Origin: Actinomycetes bacterium
GTDB lineage: Bacteria > Actinomycetota > Actinomycetes > Actinomycetales > Dermatophilaceae
DNA: 7,318 nucleotides
Assembly: GCA_023451855.1 (NCBI GenBank)
Contig: JAEXXY010000359.1
Location: 1-7,318, forward strand
Reading direction: 5' to 3'
The translations under genes and the position numbers were made by a program. The notes below the pieces were generated by a model, which ran no database searches, was not told the origin of the DNA, and was given only the letters and a program-made list of their open reading frames with translations. Below are positions 1 through 4,932 of this stretch, one piece after another (positions within the stretch are counted from its first letter, which is position 1; every line of letters begins with the position of its first letter).

Positions 1-1
1 G

Positions 2-307
2 GCCCGGGTCGCGTGCCGCACGGCCGCCGCGGTCCGTGCCGACGCGGGCCTGCTGCTCAGCTTCCCCCTGCACCTGCCCGGCCGCCCCGACCGGCTCCGC
101 GCCGACGAGCTCGCCCTCGCACCCGACCCCACGTGGGTCGTGCAGGGCACCCGCGACACCTTCGGAACGCCGGGGGAGGTGCGCCCGCACCTGCCGCCGG
201 GCGCCACCCTCGTCGAGGTGCCCGGGGCGCACAGCTTCCCCCAGGGGTCGCGGGCCCGTCTCGTCACCGAGCTGACGCGCATCGCGGGAATGCTCCCCGG
301 CGTGTGA
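2..307 (+). CDS. Alpha/beta hydrolase, KANL3/Tex30-like family, C-terminal fragment
   Basis: This is the 3' end of a gene that begins before the window; 101 residues are visible, read in the frame starting at base 2, ending in TGA at 305-307. The fragment opens with an ARVACR stretch, which in this family directly follows the nucleophile elbow G-x-S-x-G, so the catalytic Ser should lie just outside the window. Then come LLLSFPLHLPGRP (about residues 17-29), a strand followed by QGTRD with the presumed acid Asp52, and PGAHSF with the presumed catalytic His77. These are the features of the small alpha/beta hydrolases related to KANL3/Tex30 and dienelactone hydrolases; the substrate is unknown. 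The sigR promoter overlaps the end of this gene, so hydrolase readthrough could also feed sigR. The family call rests on motif memory, not on a search. Confidence 0.7.
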   Translation, partial: ARVACRTAAAVRADAGLLLSFPLHLPGRPDRLRADELALAPDPTWVVQGTRDTFGTPGEVRPHLPPGATLVEVPGAHSFPQGSRARLVTELTRIAGMLPGV

Positions 308-312
308 CCGTT
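286..312 (+). promoter_or_regulatory. SigR/SigH-type promoter for sigR-rsrA
   Basis: GGGAAT at 286-291 is followed, after 18 bases (292-309), by GTT at 310-312. This matches the known SigR/SigH-family consensus (GGAAT, about 18 bases, GTT) at every core position. The -35 box lies inside the end of the upstream hydrolase gene and the -10 just after its stop. A start site near 318-322 is expected, giving a leader of about 110 nt to the ATG at 433. Streptomyces sigR and mycobacterial sigH are known to be autoregulated, so this placement makes sense. Confidence 0.75.
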
Positions 313-432
313 GCACGGGGCATGGTTCCCAGCCCCTGCGTCGCCCCAGAGCGTCCGCTCGGCCTGCCCTCCGAGGGCCGCCGCGCCGGCGCAGCCGTGA
401 CGACCCGCCCGACGCGGCTAGGCTGGGAGGCG

Positions 433-1197
433 ATGGCAAAGGACAAGCAGACCGATTCGACGGCCCCGCTGGGCCTCGCGGAGCCCACCCCGGGCGCCAC
501 CGGGCCCGACGCGAACGACGCCGAGGCCCAGGCGAACGCCGACGCCTCCGTCGACGTCAAGGCCGAGTCTCCCGAGGAGCGTCGCGCCCGCTTCGAGCGC
601 GAGGCGATGCCCCTGCTCGACCAGCTCTACAGCGCCGCGCTGCGCACGACGCGCAACCCGAGCGACGCCGAGGACCTCGTCCAGGAGACCTTCGCCAAGG
701 CCTACGCGGCCTTCCACCAGTACCGCCCGGGCACCAACCTCAAGGCGTGGATGTACCGCATCCTCACCAACACCTACATCAACAGCTACCGCAAGAAGCA
801 GCGCCAGCCGCTGGAGTCCGACGCGTCCGACATCGAGGACTACCAGCTGGCCCGTGCCGAGTCCCACTCGTCGGCGGGGCTGCGCTCGGCCGAGGCCGAG
901 GCGCTCGACCACCTTCCGGACAGCGACGTCAAGCGAGCCCTGCAGGCGATCCCCGAGGAGTTCCGCCTCGCGGTGTACTTCGCCGACGTCGAGGGCTACT
1001 CCTACAAGGAGATCGCCGAGATCATGGAGACGCCGATCGGCACCGTGATGAGCCGCCTGCACCGCGGGCGACGCCAGCTGCGCGAGCTGCTCTCCGAGTA
1101 CGCCGCCGGGCGGGGCTTCGCCCAGGCCGGCGCCTCCAGCGCGACGAGCGGGGCGGCCCCGACCGGCCGCCCGGGCACGGAAGGAACCGGGTCATGA
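433..1197 (+). CDS. sigR: ECF sigma factor SigR (SigH/RpoE family), thiol-oxidative stress
   Basis: A 254-residue group IV sigma factor that directs RNA polymerase to GGAAT/GTT promoters of thiol-redox, proteolysis and repair genes. Region 2 spans about residues 58-125, with DAEDLVQETFAKAY (78-91) and the -10 reading part around KAWMYRILTNTYINSYRKK. Region 4 spans about 163-220, with the helix-turn-helix EGYSYKEIAEIMETPIGTVMSRLHRGRRQL. The partner RsrA overlaps its stop, which fits SigR over other ECF groups. I chose ATG 433 because GGAGG lies just upstream (426-430), although the spacing of 2 nt is unusually short. In-frame alternatives are ATG 322 and GTG 397. Compared with typical members of about 210-230 residues it carries an Ala/Asp/Glu-rich N-terminal extension (1-47) and a Gly/Ala-rich tail (226-254). 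It is expected to be held inactive by RsrA until disulfide stress. Confidence 0.92.
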   Translation: MAKDKQTDSTAPLGLAEPTPGATGPDANDAEAQANADASVDVKAESPEERRARFEREAMPLLDQLYSAALRTTRNPSDAEDLVQETFAKAYAAFHQYRPGTNLKAWMYRILTNTYINSYRKKQRQPLESDASDIEDYQLARAESHSSAGLRSAEAEALDHLPDSDVKRALQAIPEEFRLAVYFADVEGYSYKEIAEIMETPIGTVMSRLHRGRRQLRELLSEYAAGRGFAQAGASSATSGAAPTGRPGTEGTGS

Positions 1198-1481
1198 GCC
1201 ACCACGACACCACGGGTGGGGACAGCGGGCGCACCGACTGCTCCGAGGCGCTGCTGCGGGTCTACGAGTACCTCGACGGCGAGCTCGGTCCGGAGGACTG
1301 CGCCAAGATCCAGGCGCACCTCGACGAGTGCGGGCCCTGCCTCAAGGAGTACGACCTCGACACGACGCTCAAGGCGCTCATCAAGCGATCGTGCGGTCGC
1401 GAGGAGGCCCCCGACTCGCTGCGCACGACGATCATGTCGCGCATCTCCATGACGGTGATCACCGTCGAGCGGGGCCAGTAG
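1194..1481 (+). CDS. rsrA: Zinc-binding redox-sensing anti-sigma factor RsrA
   Basis: A 95-residue cytoplasmic anti-sigma factor that binds SigR in reducing conditions and releases it when its cysteines oxidise. The ZAS motif His-x3-Cys-x2-Cys is clear: His42, Cys46, Cys49, preceded by Cys16 in DCSEALLRVYEYLDGEL, the place of the fourth zinc ligand and trigger-disulfide cysteine of Streptomyces RsrA. Cys36 and Cys67 are additional. The C-terminal part (about 57-95) is helical with few charges clustered, as in the sigma-binding arm. The ATG overlaps the sigR stop as ATGA, with AAGGA at 1181-1185 about 8 nt upstream, so the two are translationally coupled in one operon. Length matches the family (about 90-105 residues). 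The gene ends before a strong terminator at 1528-1562. Confidence 0.93.
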   Translation: MSHHDTTGGDSGRTDCSEALLRVYEYLDGELGPEDCAKIQAHLDECGPCLKEYDLDTTLKALIKRSCGREEAPDSLRTTIMSRISMTVITVERGQ

Positions 1482-1527
1482 CCCGCGACGGCCGGGCCGG
1501 CAGAGCCTCGCGGCCCCTCAGAACGAC

Positions 1528-1562
1528 AAAGGCCCGCCTCCCGTCCGGGAGGTGGGCCTTTT
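1528..1562. terminator. Bidirectional intrinsic terminator between rsrA and bL37 gene
   Basis: A 15-bp stem (1528-1542 with 1547-1561, one G-U pair) closes a 4-nt loop and is bordered by AAA on the left and TTTT on the right. It therefore works as a rho-independent terminator in both directions. It separates the sigR-rsrA operon (plus strand) from the convergent bL37 gene (minus strand), whose stop is 12 bases away. Confidence 0.9.
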
Positions 1563-1573
1563 CGACGTCTGGC

Positions 1574-1648
1574 TCAGGCGTTGGGCTTGCGGCCGTGGTT
1601 GGCGGCGTTGCCCTTGCGCGAGCGACGCTTGCGGGCGCGCTTGCTCAT
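1574..1648 (-). CDS. Ribosomal protein bL37 (AURKAIP1/COX24-domain small basic peptide)
   Basis: A 24-residue, extremely basic peptide, MSKRARKRRSRKGNAANHGRKPNA without its stop. Twelve or so of the residues are Lys, Arg or His, and it ends in the N-H-G-(R/K)-(K/R)-P-N signature. This matches the actinobacterial AURKAIP1/COX24-like family, which was identified in mycobacterial ribosome structures as bL37, a large-subunit protein. The start is supported by GAGGAG on the minus strand at 1660-1655, 6 nt before the ATG. An upstream in-frame ATG would give 60 residues, but the extra part has no family resemblance and no ribosome binding site. The gene is monocistronic and ends at the shared terminator. 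It is often missed by annotation because of its size. Confidence 0.88.
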   Translation of the reverse strand: MSKRARKRRSRKGNAANHGRKPNA

Positions 1649-1679
1649 CGGGGTCTCCTCGTGGATGCTTCTGGGGTGC

Positions 1680-1712
1680 TGCCCGGTACGGGCACGAGGG
1701 AGCAAGTCTCCC
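1680..1712 (-). other. Two tandem small hairpins in the bL37 5' region
   Basis: TGCCCG-gta-CGGGCA (1680-1694) and GGGAG-caagt-CTCCC (1698-1712) are perfect short inverted repeats, 4 bases apart. They sit 32-64 nt upstream of the bL37 start on its sense strand. A weaker third one (GCGG 1724-1727 with CCGC 1736-1739) follows. They could form a structured leader. No function can be read from the sequence alone, and short GC-rich repeats do occur by chance in such DNA. Confidence 0.35.
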
Positions 1713-1769
1713 ACACGCGTGACGCGGTGCCGAATCCGCAGGGAGTGTCCGCGCACAAACGTAAAATCT

Positions 1770-1802
1770 TGGTATAGATCCGGGCGCTACCGACCGGATC
1801 TA
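1770..1802 (+). promoter_or_regulatory. Possible extended -10 promoter overlapped by a 9-bp inverted repeat
   Basis: TGGTATAGA at 1770-1778 resembles an extended -10 element (TGn plus a TATAAT-like hexamer), inside the only AT-rich patch of this region (about 1755-1780). No convincing TTGACA-like -35 lies upstream. TAGATCCGG (1775-1783) and CCGGATCTA (1794-1802) are a perfect 9-bp inverted repeat with a 10-nt spacer, placed over the presumed -10 and start region. That is a typical position for a repressor site, but it could equally form an RNA hairpin. The promoter would serve the 30-codon ORF at 1929. Confidence 0.35.
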
Positions 1803-1806
1803 CTTC

Positions 1807-1893
1807 CGTGCGCCTTCACGCTGGTGCCACGATGAAGCAGAGGGAAACCTCTGTGTTCTGTGCTACCGCGGCAACGTCCCTCCATGGCGCACG
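1807..1893 (+). ncRNA. Candidate structured leader RNA (unidentified)
   Basis: CGTGCGCC (1807-1814) pairs perfectly with GGCGCACG (1886-1893), enclosing TTCA/TGAA (1815-1818 with 1833-1836). It also encloses a perfect CAGAGG-GAAA-CCTCTG hairpin (1838-1853) with a GNRA tetraloop. A closing helix around tetraloop-capped stems is the layout of a junction RNA or riboswitch. It lies between the possible promoter and the ribosome binding site of the 30-codon ORF. It does not match any riboswitch I can recall (SAM, cobalamin, c-di-GMP and c-di-AMP classes were considered). There is no coding alternative. Confidence 0.35.
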
Positions 1894-1928
1894 CATCCGG
1901 AACATCACCACCTGAAGGAGCCCCCCCC

Positions 1929-2021
1929 ATGTTCGCTGCCCTCTTGTCGGCCCTCGCGGCCACGAACGACTTCACGACCCGCGCGATCGTCGCGTTCGCC
2001 AACACGTGGGGCTGGACCTGA
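1929..2021 (+). CDS. Small ORF, 30 residues, possible leader peptide
   Basis: This ORF encodes MFAALLSALAATNDFTTRAI followed by VAFANTWGWT. It has a strong GAAGGAG ribosome binding site at 1914-1920, about 8 nt before the ATG. The N-terminal third is hydrophobic (FAALLSALAA), the middle is polar and the end carries Trp27 and Trp29 before the stop. I do not recognise a family. The ribosome binding site, the folded region upstream and the strong hairpin 24 nt downstream argue that it is really translated. It may be a leader peptide controlling the HD genes (its last codons can pair with the downstream hairpin arm). It may also be a free-standing small membrane-associated peptide with its own terminator, including a type I toxin-like peptide. 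Only conservation of the peptide sequence versus its codons would separate these. Confidence 0.5.
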   Translation: MFAALLSALAATNDFTTRAIVAFANTWGWT

Positions 2022-2044
2022 TCCTCATCTGCGCCACGCCCACC

Positions 2045-2091
2045 GGTTCGGTCCTGCCCCTCGTCAGAGGTTGCGGGACCGAACCTTTGTG
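2045..2091 (+). terminator. Strong hairpin, intrinsic terminator or attenuator
   Basis: GGTTCGGTCC (2045-2054) pairs perfectly with GGACCGAACC (2076-2085). Three more pairs extend it inward (2055-2057 with 2073-2075, one G-U), leaving a 15-nt loop. TTTGTGT follows, a short U-rich tail as often seen in high-GC genomes. It ends 21 nt before the GTG of the first HD gene. It either ends the 30-codon ORF transcript or attenuates transcription into the HD genes. Bases 2050-2060 can alternatively pair with 2008-2018. Confidence 0.7.
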
Positions 2092-2106
2092 TCGTACCCC
2101 TAGTCC

Positions 2107-3411
2107 GTGACCAGCAGACCGGAGCCCGACACCTCGTCGCGCCTCCTGCCGTACTACATCGCGCTGGTCGTCACCACGTCCGTGGCCCTCGGGGTCGTCT
2201 CGTGGGTGTTCGGCCGGCGCCCTGACGCGGGTCCGCTCGTGCTCCTCGTGGCGATGGGCGTGCTCAGCTACGTGGTGCGTGAGCCCGATGTCACCTCGCG
2301 CATCTCGTTCTCGTTCCTGTCGATCATCCTGCTCGCCTCGGGCGCGATCCTCGGCCCCTTCGGGGCGTGGTTCGTCGGGGCCAGCTCGCAGGCCATCGAG
2401 CGCCAGCGGATGGAGTGGTTCAAGCGCCTGTTCAACGTGGCGATGATGGCGCTCATCGGCGTCGCCGGAGCCACGGCCTACATCGTGTGCGGTGGCGCGT
2501 CCTCCCTGGAGCAGGTGAGCGGCTTCTCCGACCTCGCGCTGCGGGTCGGGTTGCCGCTCATGGTCGCCGACGTCGTCCAGTGCCTCACCAACGCCGTCCT
2601 GCTGGCCGGCGCCGTCACGCTGTCCCAGCCGGTCCCGTTCTGGGTCTTCGTGCGCCGGATCCTCGTCAGCTCGGGCGTCGCCTACATCGGCTACGGCATC
2701 ATCGGCTTCCTCTTCGTCGTCCTCTGGTACCCGGCCGGTCTCGGGGCCTTCAGCGCCCTGCTGGTCATGGCACCCCTGCTCGCGGCCCGCTGGGCCTTCG
2801 TCCAGTTCGGCGAGGAGCAGCGTTCTCACGAGCGTGTCGTCGAGACGCTCGTGACCTCGCTCGGTACCAAGGAGCCGCCGGCGGTCGAGCGCAGCGCCCG
2901 GGTGGCGCAGCTCGCCGAGTGGACCGCCGAGGAGCTCGGCCTCGGCCCGCGCCAGATCGCCACGGTCACCTACGCCGCCACGCTCCACGAGATCGGTCAC
3001 CTCGGCGTGCCGACGCGTCTGCTGCGCCGTGCACCCGGGGCGCTGACCGAGTCCGAGCGGCGCATCGTCGACCGGCACAGCGTCATGGGCGCCCGCATGA
3101 TCGAGGGCATCGACTTCCTCGAGGAAGCCCGCTCCGGCGTCCGGCACCAGGGCGAGCGGTTCGACGGGCACGGGCTTCCCGACGGGCTCGCCGGCGCCGA
3201 CATCCCCGTGGCGGCACGCGTCGTGGCAGTCGTCACGGCGGTCGAGGCCGCGATGACCGATGATGTCGTGGGTGGACAGCCCCCGGCCGAGCTCTACCGG
3301 ATGCTCACCGCAGACGCCGGTCGCTTCGACCCGGCGGTCGTCGACGCCGCGTGGGCGGCGCTCGACAAGCACGGCCTGCCGACGGGTGTGGGTACGGTGA
3401 GCCCGGCATGA
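2107..3411 (+). CDS. Membrane protein with degenerate HD-GYP-type phosphohydrolase domain
   Basis: A 434-residue protein with an N-terminal membrane domain of about six helices (roughly 13-35, 41-58, 68-91, 108-128, 146-172, 186-230) and a cytoplasmic HD domain (about 245-420). The HD part shows HEIGHLGVP (294-302), LTESERRIVDRH with His324, RHQGERFDGHGLPDGLAG (346-363) and IPVAARVVAVV, the order seen in HD-GYP c-di-GMP phosphodiesterases. Key positions deviate: Arg262 replaces the first metal His, the HD pair is His294-Glu295, and GYP reads GLP. Catalysis is therefore doubtful, and a sensor or scaffold role is possible. GTG 2107 is the first possible start, because an in-frame TAG lies at 2101. 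There is no ribosome binding site, so a leaderless mRNA is likely. The stop overlaps the next gene (ATGA). Confidence 0.82.
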   Translation: MTSRPEPDTSSRLLPYYIALVVTTSVALGVVSWVFGRRPDAGPLVLLVAMGVLSYVVREPDVTSRISFSFLSIILLASGAILGPFGAWFVGASSQAIERQRMEWFKRLFNVAMMALIGVAGATAYIVCGGASSLEQVSGFSDLALRVGLPLMVADVVQCLTNAVLLAGAVTLSQPVPFWVFVRRILVSSGVAYIGYGIIGFLFVVLWYPAGLGAFSALLVMAPLLAARWAFVQFGEEQRSHERVVETLVTSLGTKEPPAVERSARVAQLAEWTAEELGLGPRQIATVTYAATLHEIGHLGVPTRLLRRAPGALTESERRIVDRHSVMGARMIEGIDFLEEARSGVRHQGERFDGHGLPDGLAGADIPVAARVVAVVTAVEAAMTDDVVGGQPPAELYRMLTADAGRFDPAVVDAAWAALDKHGLPTGVGTVSPA

Positions 3412-4694
3412 GACTGGCGCTCTACCGCGACCCCGTGGCCCTCGTCGTCGGCCTGCTGGGACTGGTCCTCAGCATCGTCGTGGCCGTGGGCACCGGGGAC
3501 TCGCCCGGCGTCGACGGGCAGGTCTCGCTGCTCGTCACCGTGGCCTTCGCCCTGAGCATCGTGCTCGGCGAGTGGTTCCAGCTGTCCGCCCCCGGCTTCC
3601 GGGGGTCGGCGCCCATCGCCACCGCCACCGCGCTCGCCTTCGCCTTCGCCGTTCACGTCGGACCCGTCGAGCTGGCCTTCTCGACGCCGTACGTCCTCGC
3701 CGTGACATCGGTGTCCATGGCGCTCGGGGCGGGTGCCCGCGTGCTCGGCGGCCGCGAGGTCAGCCTCGTCGAGACGACCGGGCGCTTCATCGCGGTCGCC
3801 GTGGCGGCCCTGCTCTATCGCAACGTGCACCTGGGGCAGAGCCCCGGCGGGCCACCCAACGACGACGACCTCGTGCCCTGGCAGCGGGCCATGCTCATGC
3901 TCGCCATCTGCGTCGCGGCCCTCGTCGCCGACACGCTCTTCACCTCGGTCCTGCGCGCCATGGCCACGGCCGACCTCCGGCGCACGTTCGTCGACGAGGC
4001 GCGGTCCTCCTTCGCCCTCTCCGGCGCCGTCGCGGTCACCGGAGTCCTCGTTGCGCTCACCCTGCCGACGCTCGGGATCATGGCCCTGCCGCTGTTCATC
4101 CTGCCGCTCGTGCTGACGCTCTTCGCGTTCCGTCGCTACGTCAGCATCCGCGCCACCTACCTGCAGAGCATCCGGACGCTCTCGCGCCTCACCGACGCGG
4201 CCGGCTACACCCCGTCCGGGCACTCGGAGCGGGTGGCGGCCCTGTCGGTGCGGGTCGGCCGGCAGCTGGGCGTGTCCGAGCGCGACCTGCTCGACCTCGA
4301 GTACGCAGCCCTGCTGCACGACATCGGCCAGGTGGCCCTCGTCGAGCCGATCCCGGGTGGGGCCACGGTGCTCGCCGCTCCCGCCGACCAGCGGCGCATC
4401 GCCGCCGACTCGGTCGCCATCGTCCGCGAGACCGGCGTCTTCGAGGGGGCCGCCCGCATCCTCGAGCACCAGACGACGCCCTACCGGCAGGTGCGCGAGC
4501 TCGGCGAGGAGATCCCGCTGACGAGTCGCATCCTCAAGGTCGTCAACGCCTACGAGGACCTCACGGCCGGCGCCAGGAGCGCCCGGGCCCGCGAGGCGGC
4601 GGTCGAGCGCATCTACCTCGGCCTGGGCTACGAGTACGACCCGCGCGTGGTGGACGCGCTGCTCGGCGTCCTCGGCACGGCGCACCAGGACTGA
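3408..4694 (+). CDS. Membrane protein with HD phosphohydrolase domain, paralogue of the preceding gene
   Basis: A 428-residue protein with about six membrane helices between residues 9 and 240 and a C-terminal HD domain (about 250-420). It keeps the first metal His (His272, in GHSERVAALS) and a true HD pair in LLHDIGQVAL (His304-Asp305). The GYP segment is missing: the expected H-H-E-x-x-DGxGYP stretch reads EHQTTPYRQVRELGEEIPLTSRI (353 onward). It therefore resembles a general HD domain more than a canonical c-di-GMP phosphodiesterase. Similar length, topology and domain order show that it and the upstream gene come from a tandem duplication or an old pair. The ATG overlaps the upstream stop (ATGA), with GGTGAG at 3396-3401, 6 nt upstream, so the two are co-translated. 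An earlier in-frame start at 3351 lies deep inside the upstream gene and is unlikely. The substrate is unknown. Confidence 0.82.
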   Translation: MRLALYRDPVALVVGLLGLVLSIVVAVGTGDSPGVDGQVSLLVTVAFALSIVLGEWFQLSAPGFRGSAPIATATALAFAFAVHVGPVELAFSTPYVLAVTSVSMALGAGARVLGGREVSLVETTGRFIAVAVAALLYRNVHLGQSPGGPPNDDDLVPWQRAMLMLAICVAALVADTLFTSVLRAMATADLRRTFVDEARSSFALSGAVAVTGVLVALTLPTLGIMALPLFILPLVLTLFAFRRYVSIRATYLQSIRTLSRLTDAAGYTPSGHSERVAALSVRVGRQLGVSERDLLDLEYAALLHDIGQVALVEPIPGGATVLAAPADQRRIAADSVAIVRETGVFEGAARILEHQTTPYRQVRELGEEIPLTSRILKVVNAYEDLTAGARSARAREAAVERIYLGLGYEYDPRVVDALLGVLGTAHQD

Positions 4695-4784
4695 CGCGCG
4701 ACGGAATGCGCGACTGGCGCGCGCCGACGCCCGCCGTCGGGCCGTGGCAGGCCTGAGACGGCCGTCACACGTCGTCCCCGACCC

Positions 4785-4813
4785 TTGGGTGGCGCGTCGG
4801 GGCGTGCCAGACT
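4785..4813 (+). promoter_or_regulatory. Possible housekeeping promoter of the malic enzyme gene
   Basis: TTGGGT (4785-4790), a 17-nt spacer, then CAGACT (4808-4813) resembles an actinobacterial housekeeping promoter (TTGAC-like, TAnnnT-like), with one deviation at the first -10 base. It would give a leader of about 110 nt. The match is partial. Confidence 0.35.
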
Positions 4814-4884
4814 GTCCGGAATCGGGCAACCCCCGGACGCGTACGACGACGTGCAGGCAAGACCCCCGCACCGCTCCACCCAGC

Positions 4885-4902
4885 GAGGGCAGCCCTGCCC
4901 TC
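4885..4902. promoter_or_regulatory. 18-bp palindrome upstream of malic enzyme
   Basis: GAGGGCAG (4885-4892) and CTGCCCTC (4895-4902) are perfect inverted repeats with a 2-nt centre, 30 bases before the malic enzyme ATG. The tiny centre suits a dimeric repressor site better than a hairpin, although a 7-bp hairpin with a 4-nt loop followed by the pyrimidine-rich 4901-4911 stretch is possible. The cognate regulator is not in the window. Confidence 0.45.
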
Positions 4903-4932
4903 TTCTCTCCCACGCGAACGAGGTGTTCCGTC

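Noticed and set aside
13..432. The long open frame in front of sigR read as one large protein
   Set aside because: The first 290 bases are the hydrolase gene in another frame, and the translated product there is Arg/Pro-rich shadow sequence. Only the part after the SigR promoter (from about 322) could be used as an extension.
1800..1930. A SAM, cobalamin, c-di-GMP or SRP RNA identity for the folded region
   Set aside because: Short similarities such as GGCAAC and ATGAAG occur, but their order and the conserved cores of these RNAs do not match.
1929..2106. Classical tryptophan attenuator
   Set aside because: Only two separated Trp codons, the downstream genes are not for Trp synthesis, and stalling at those Trp codons would favour the terminator-like hairpin, not readthrough.
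1972..3372. 466-residue minus-strand open frame opposite the first HD gene
   Set aside because: The composition is rich in Arg, Asp, Gly and His as expected from the antisense of a GC-rich gene, with no motif. The plus strand encodes clear membrane and HD domains.
4724..4763. Terminator after the second HD gene
   Set aside because: CCGACG/CGTCGG (4724-4740) and GGCCGT/ACGGCC (4740-4763) are short, GC-only repeats without a T run; in DNA of this composition they are weak evidence.
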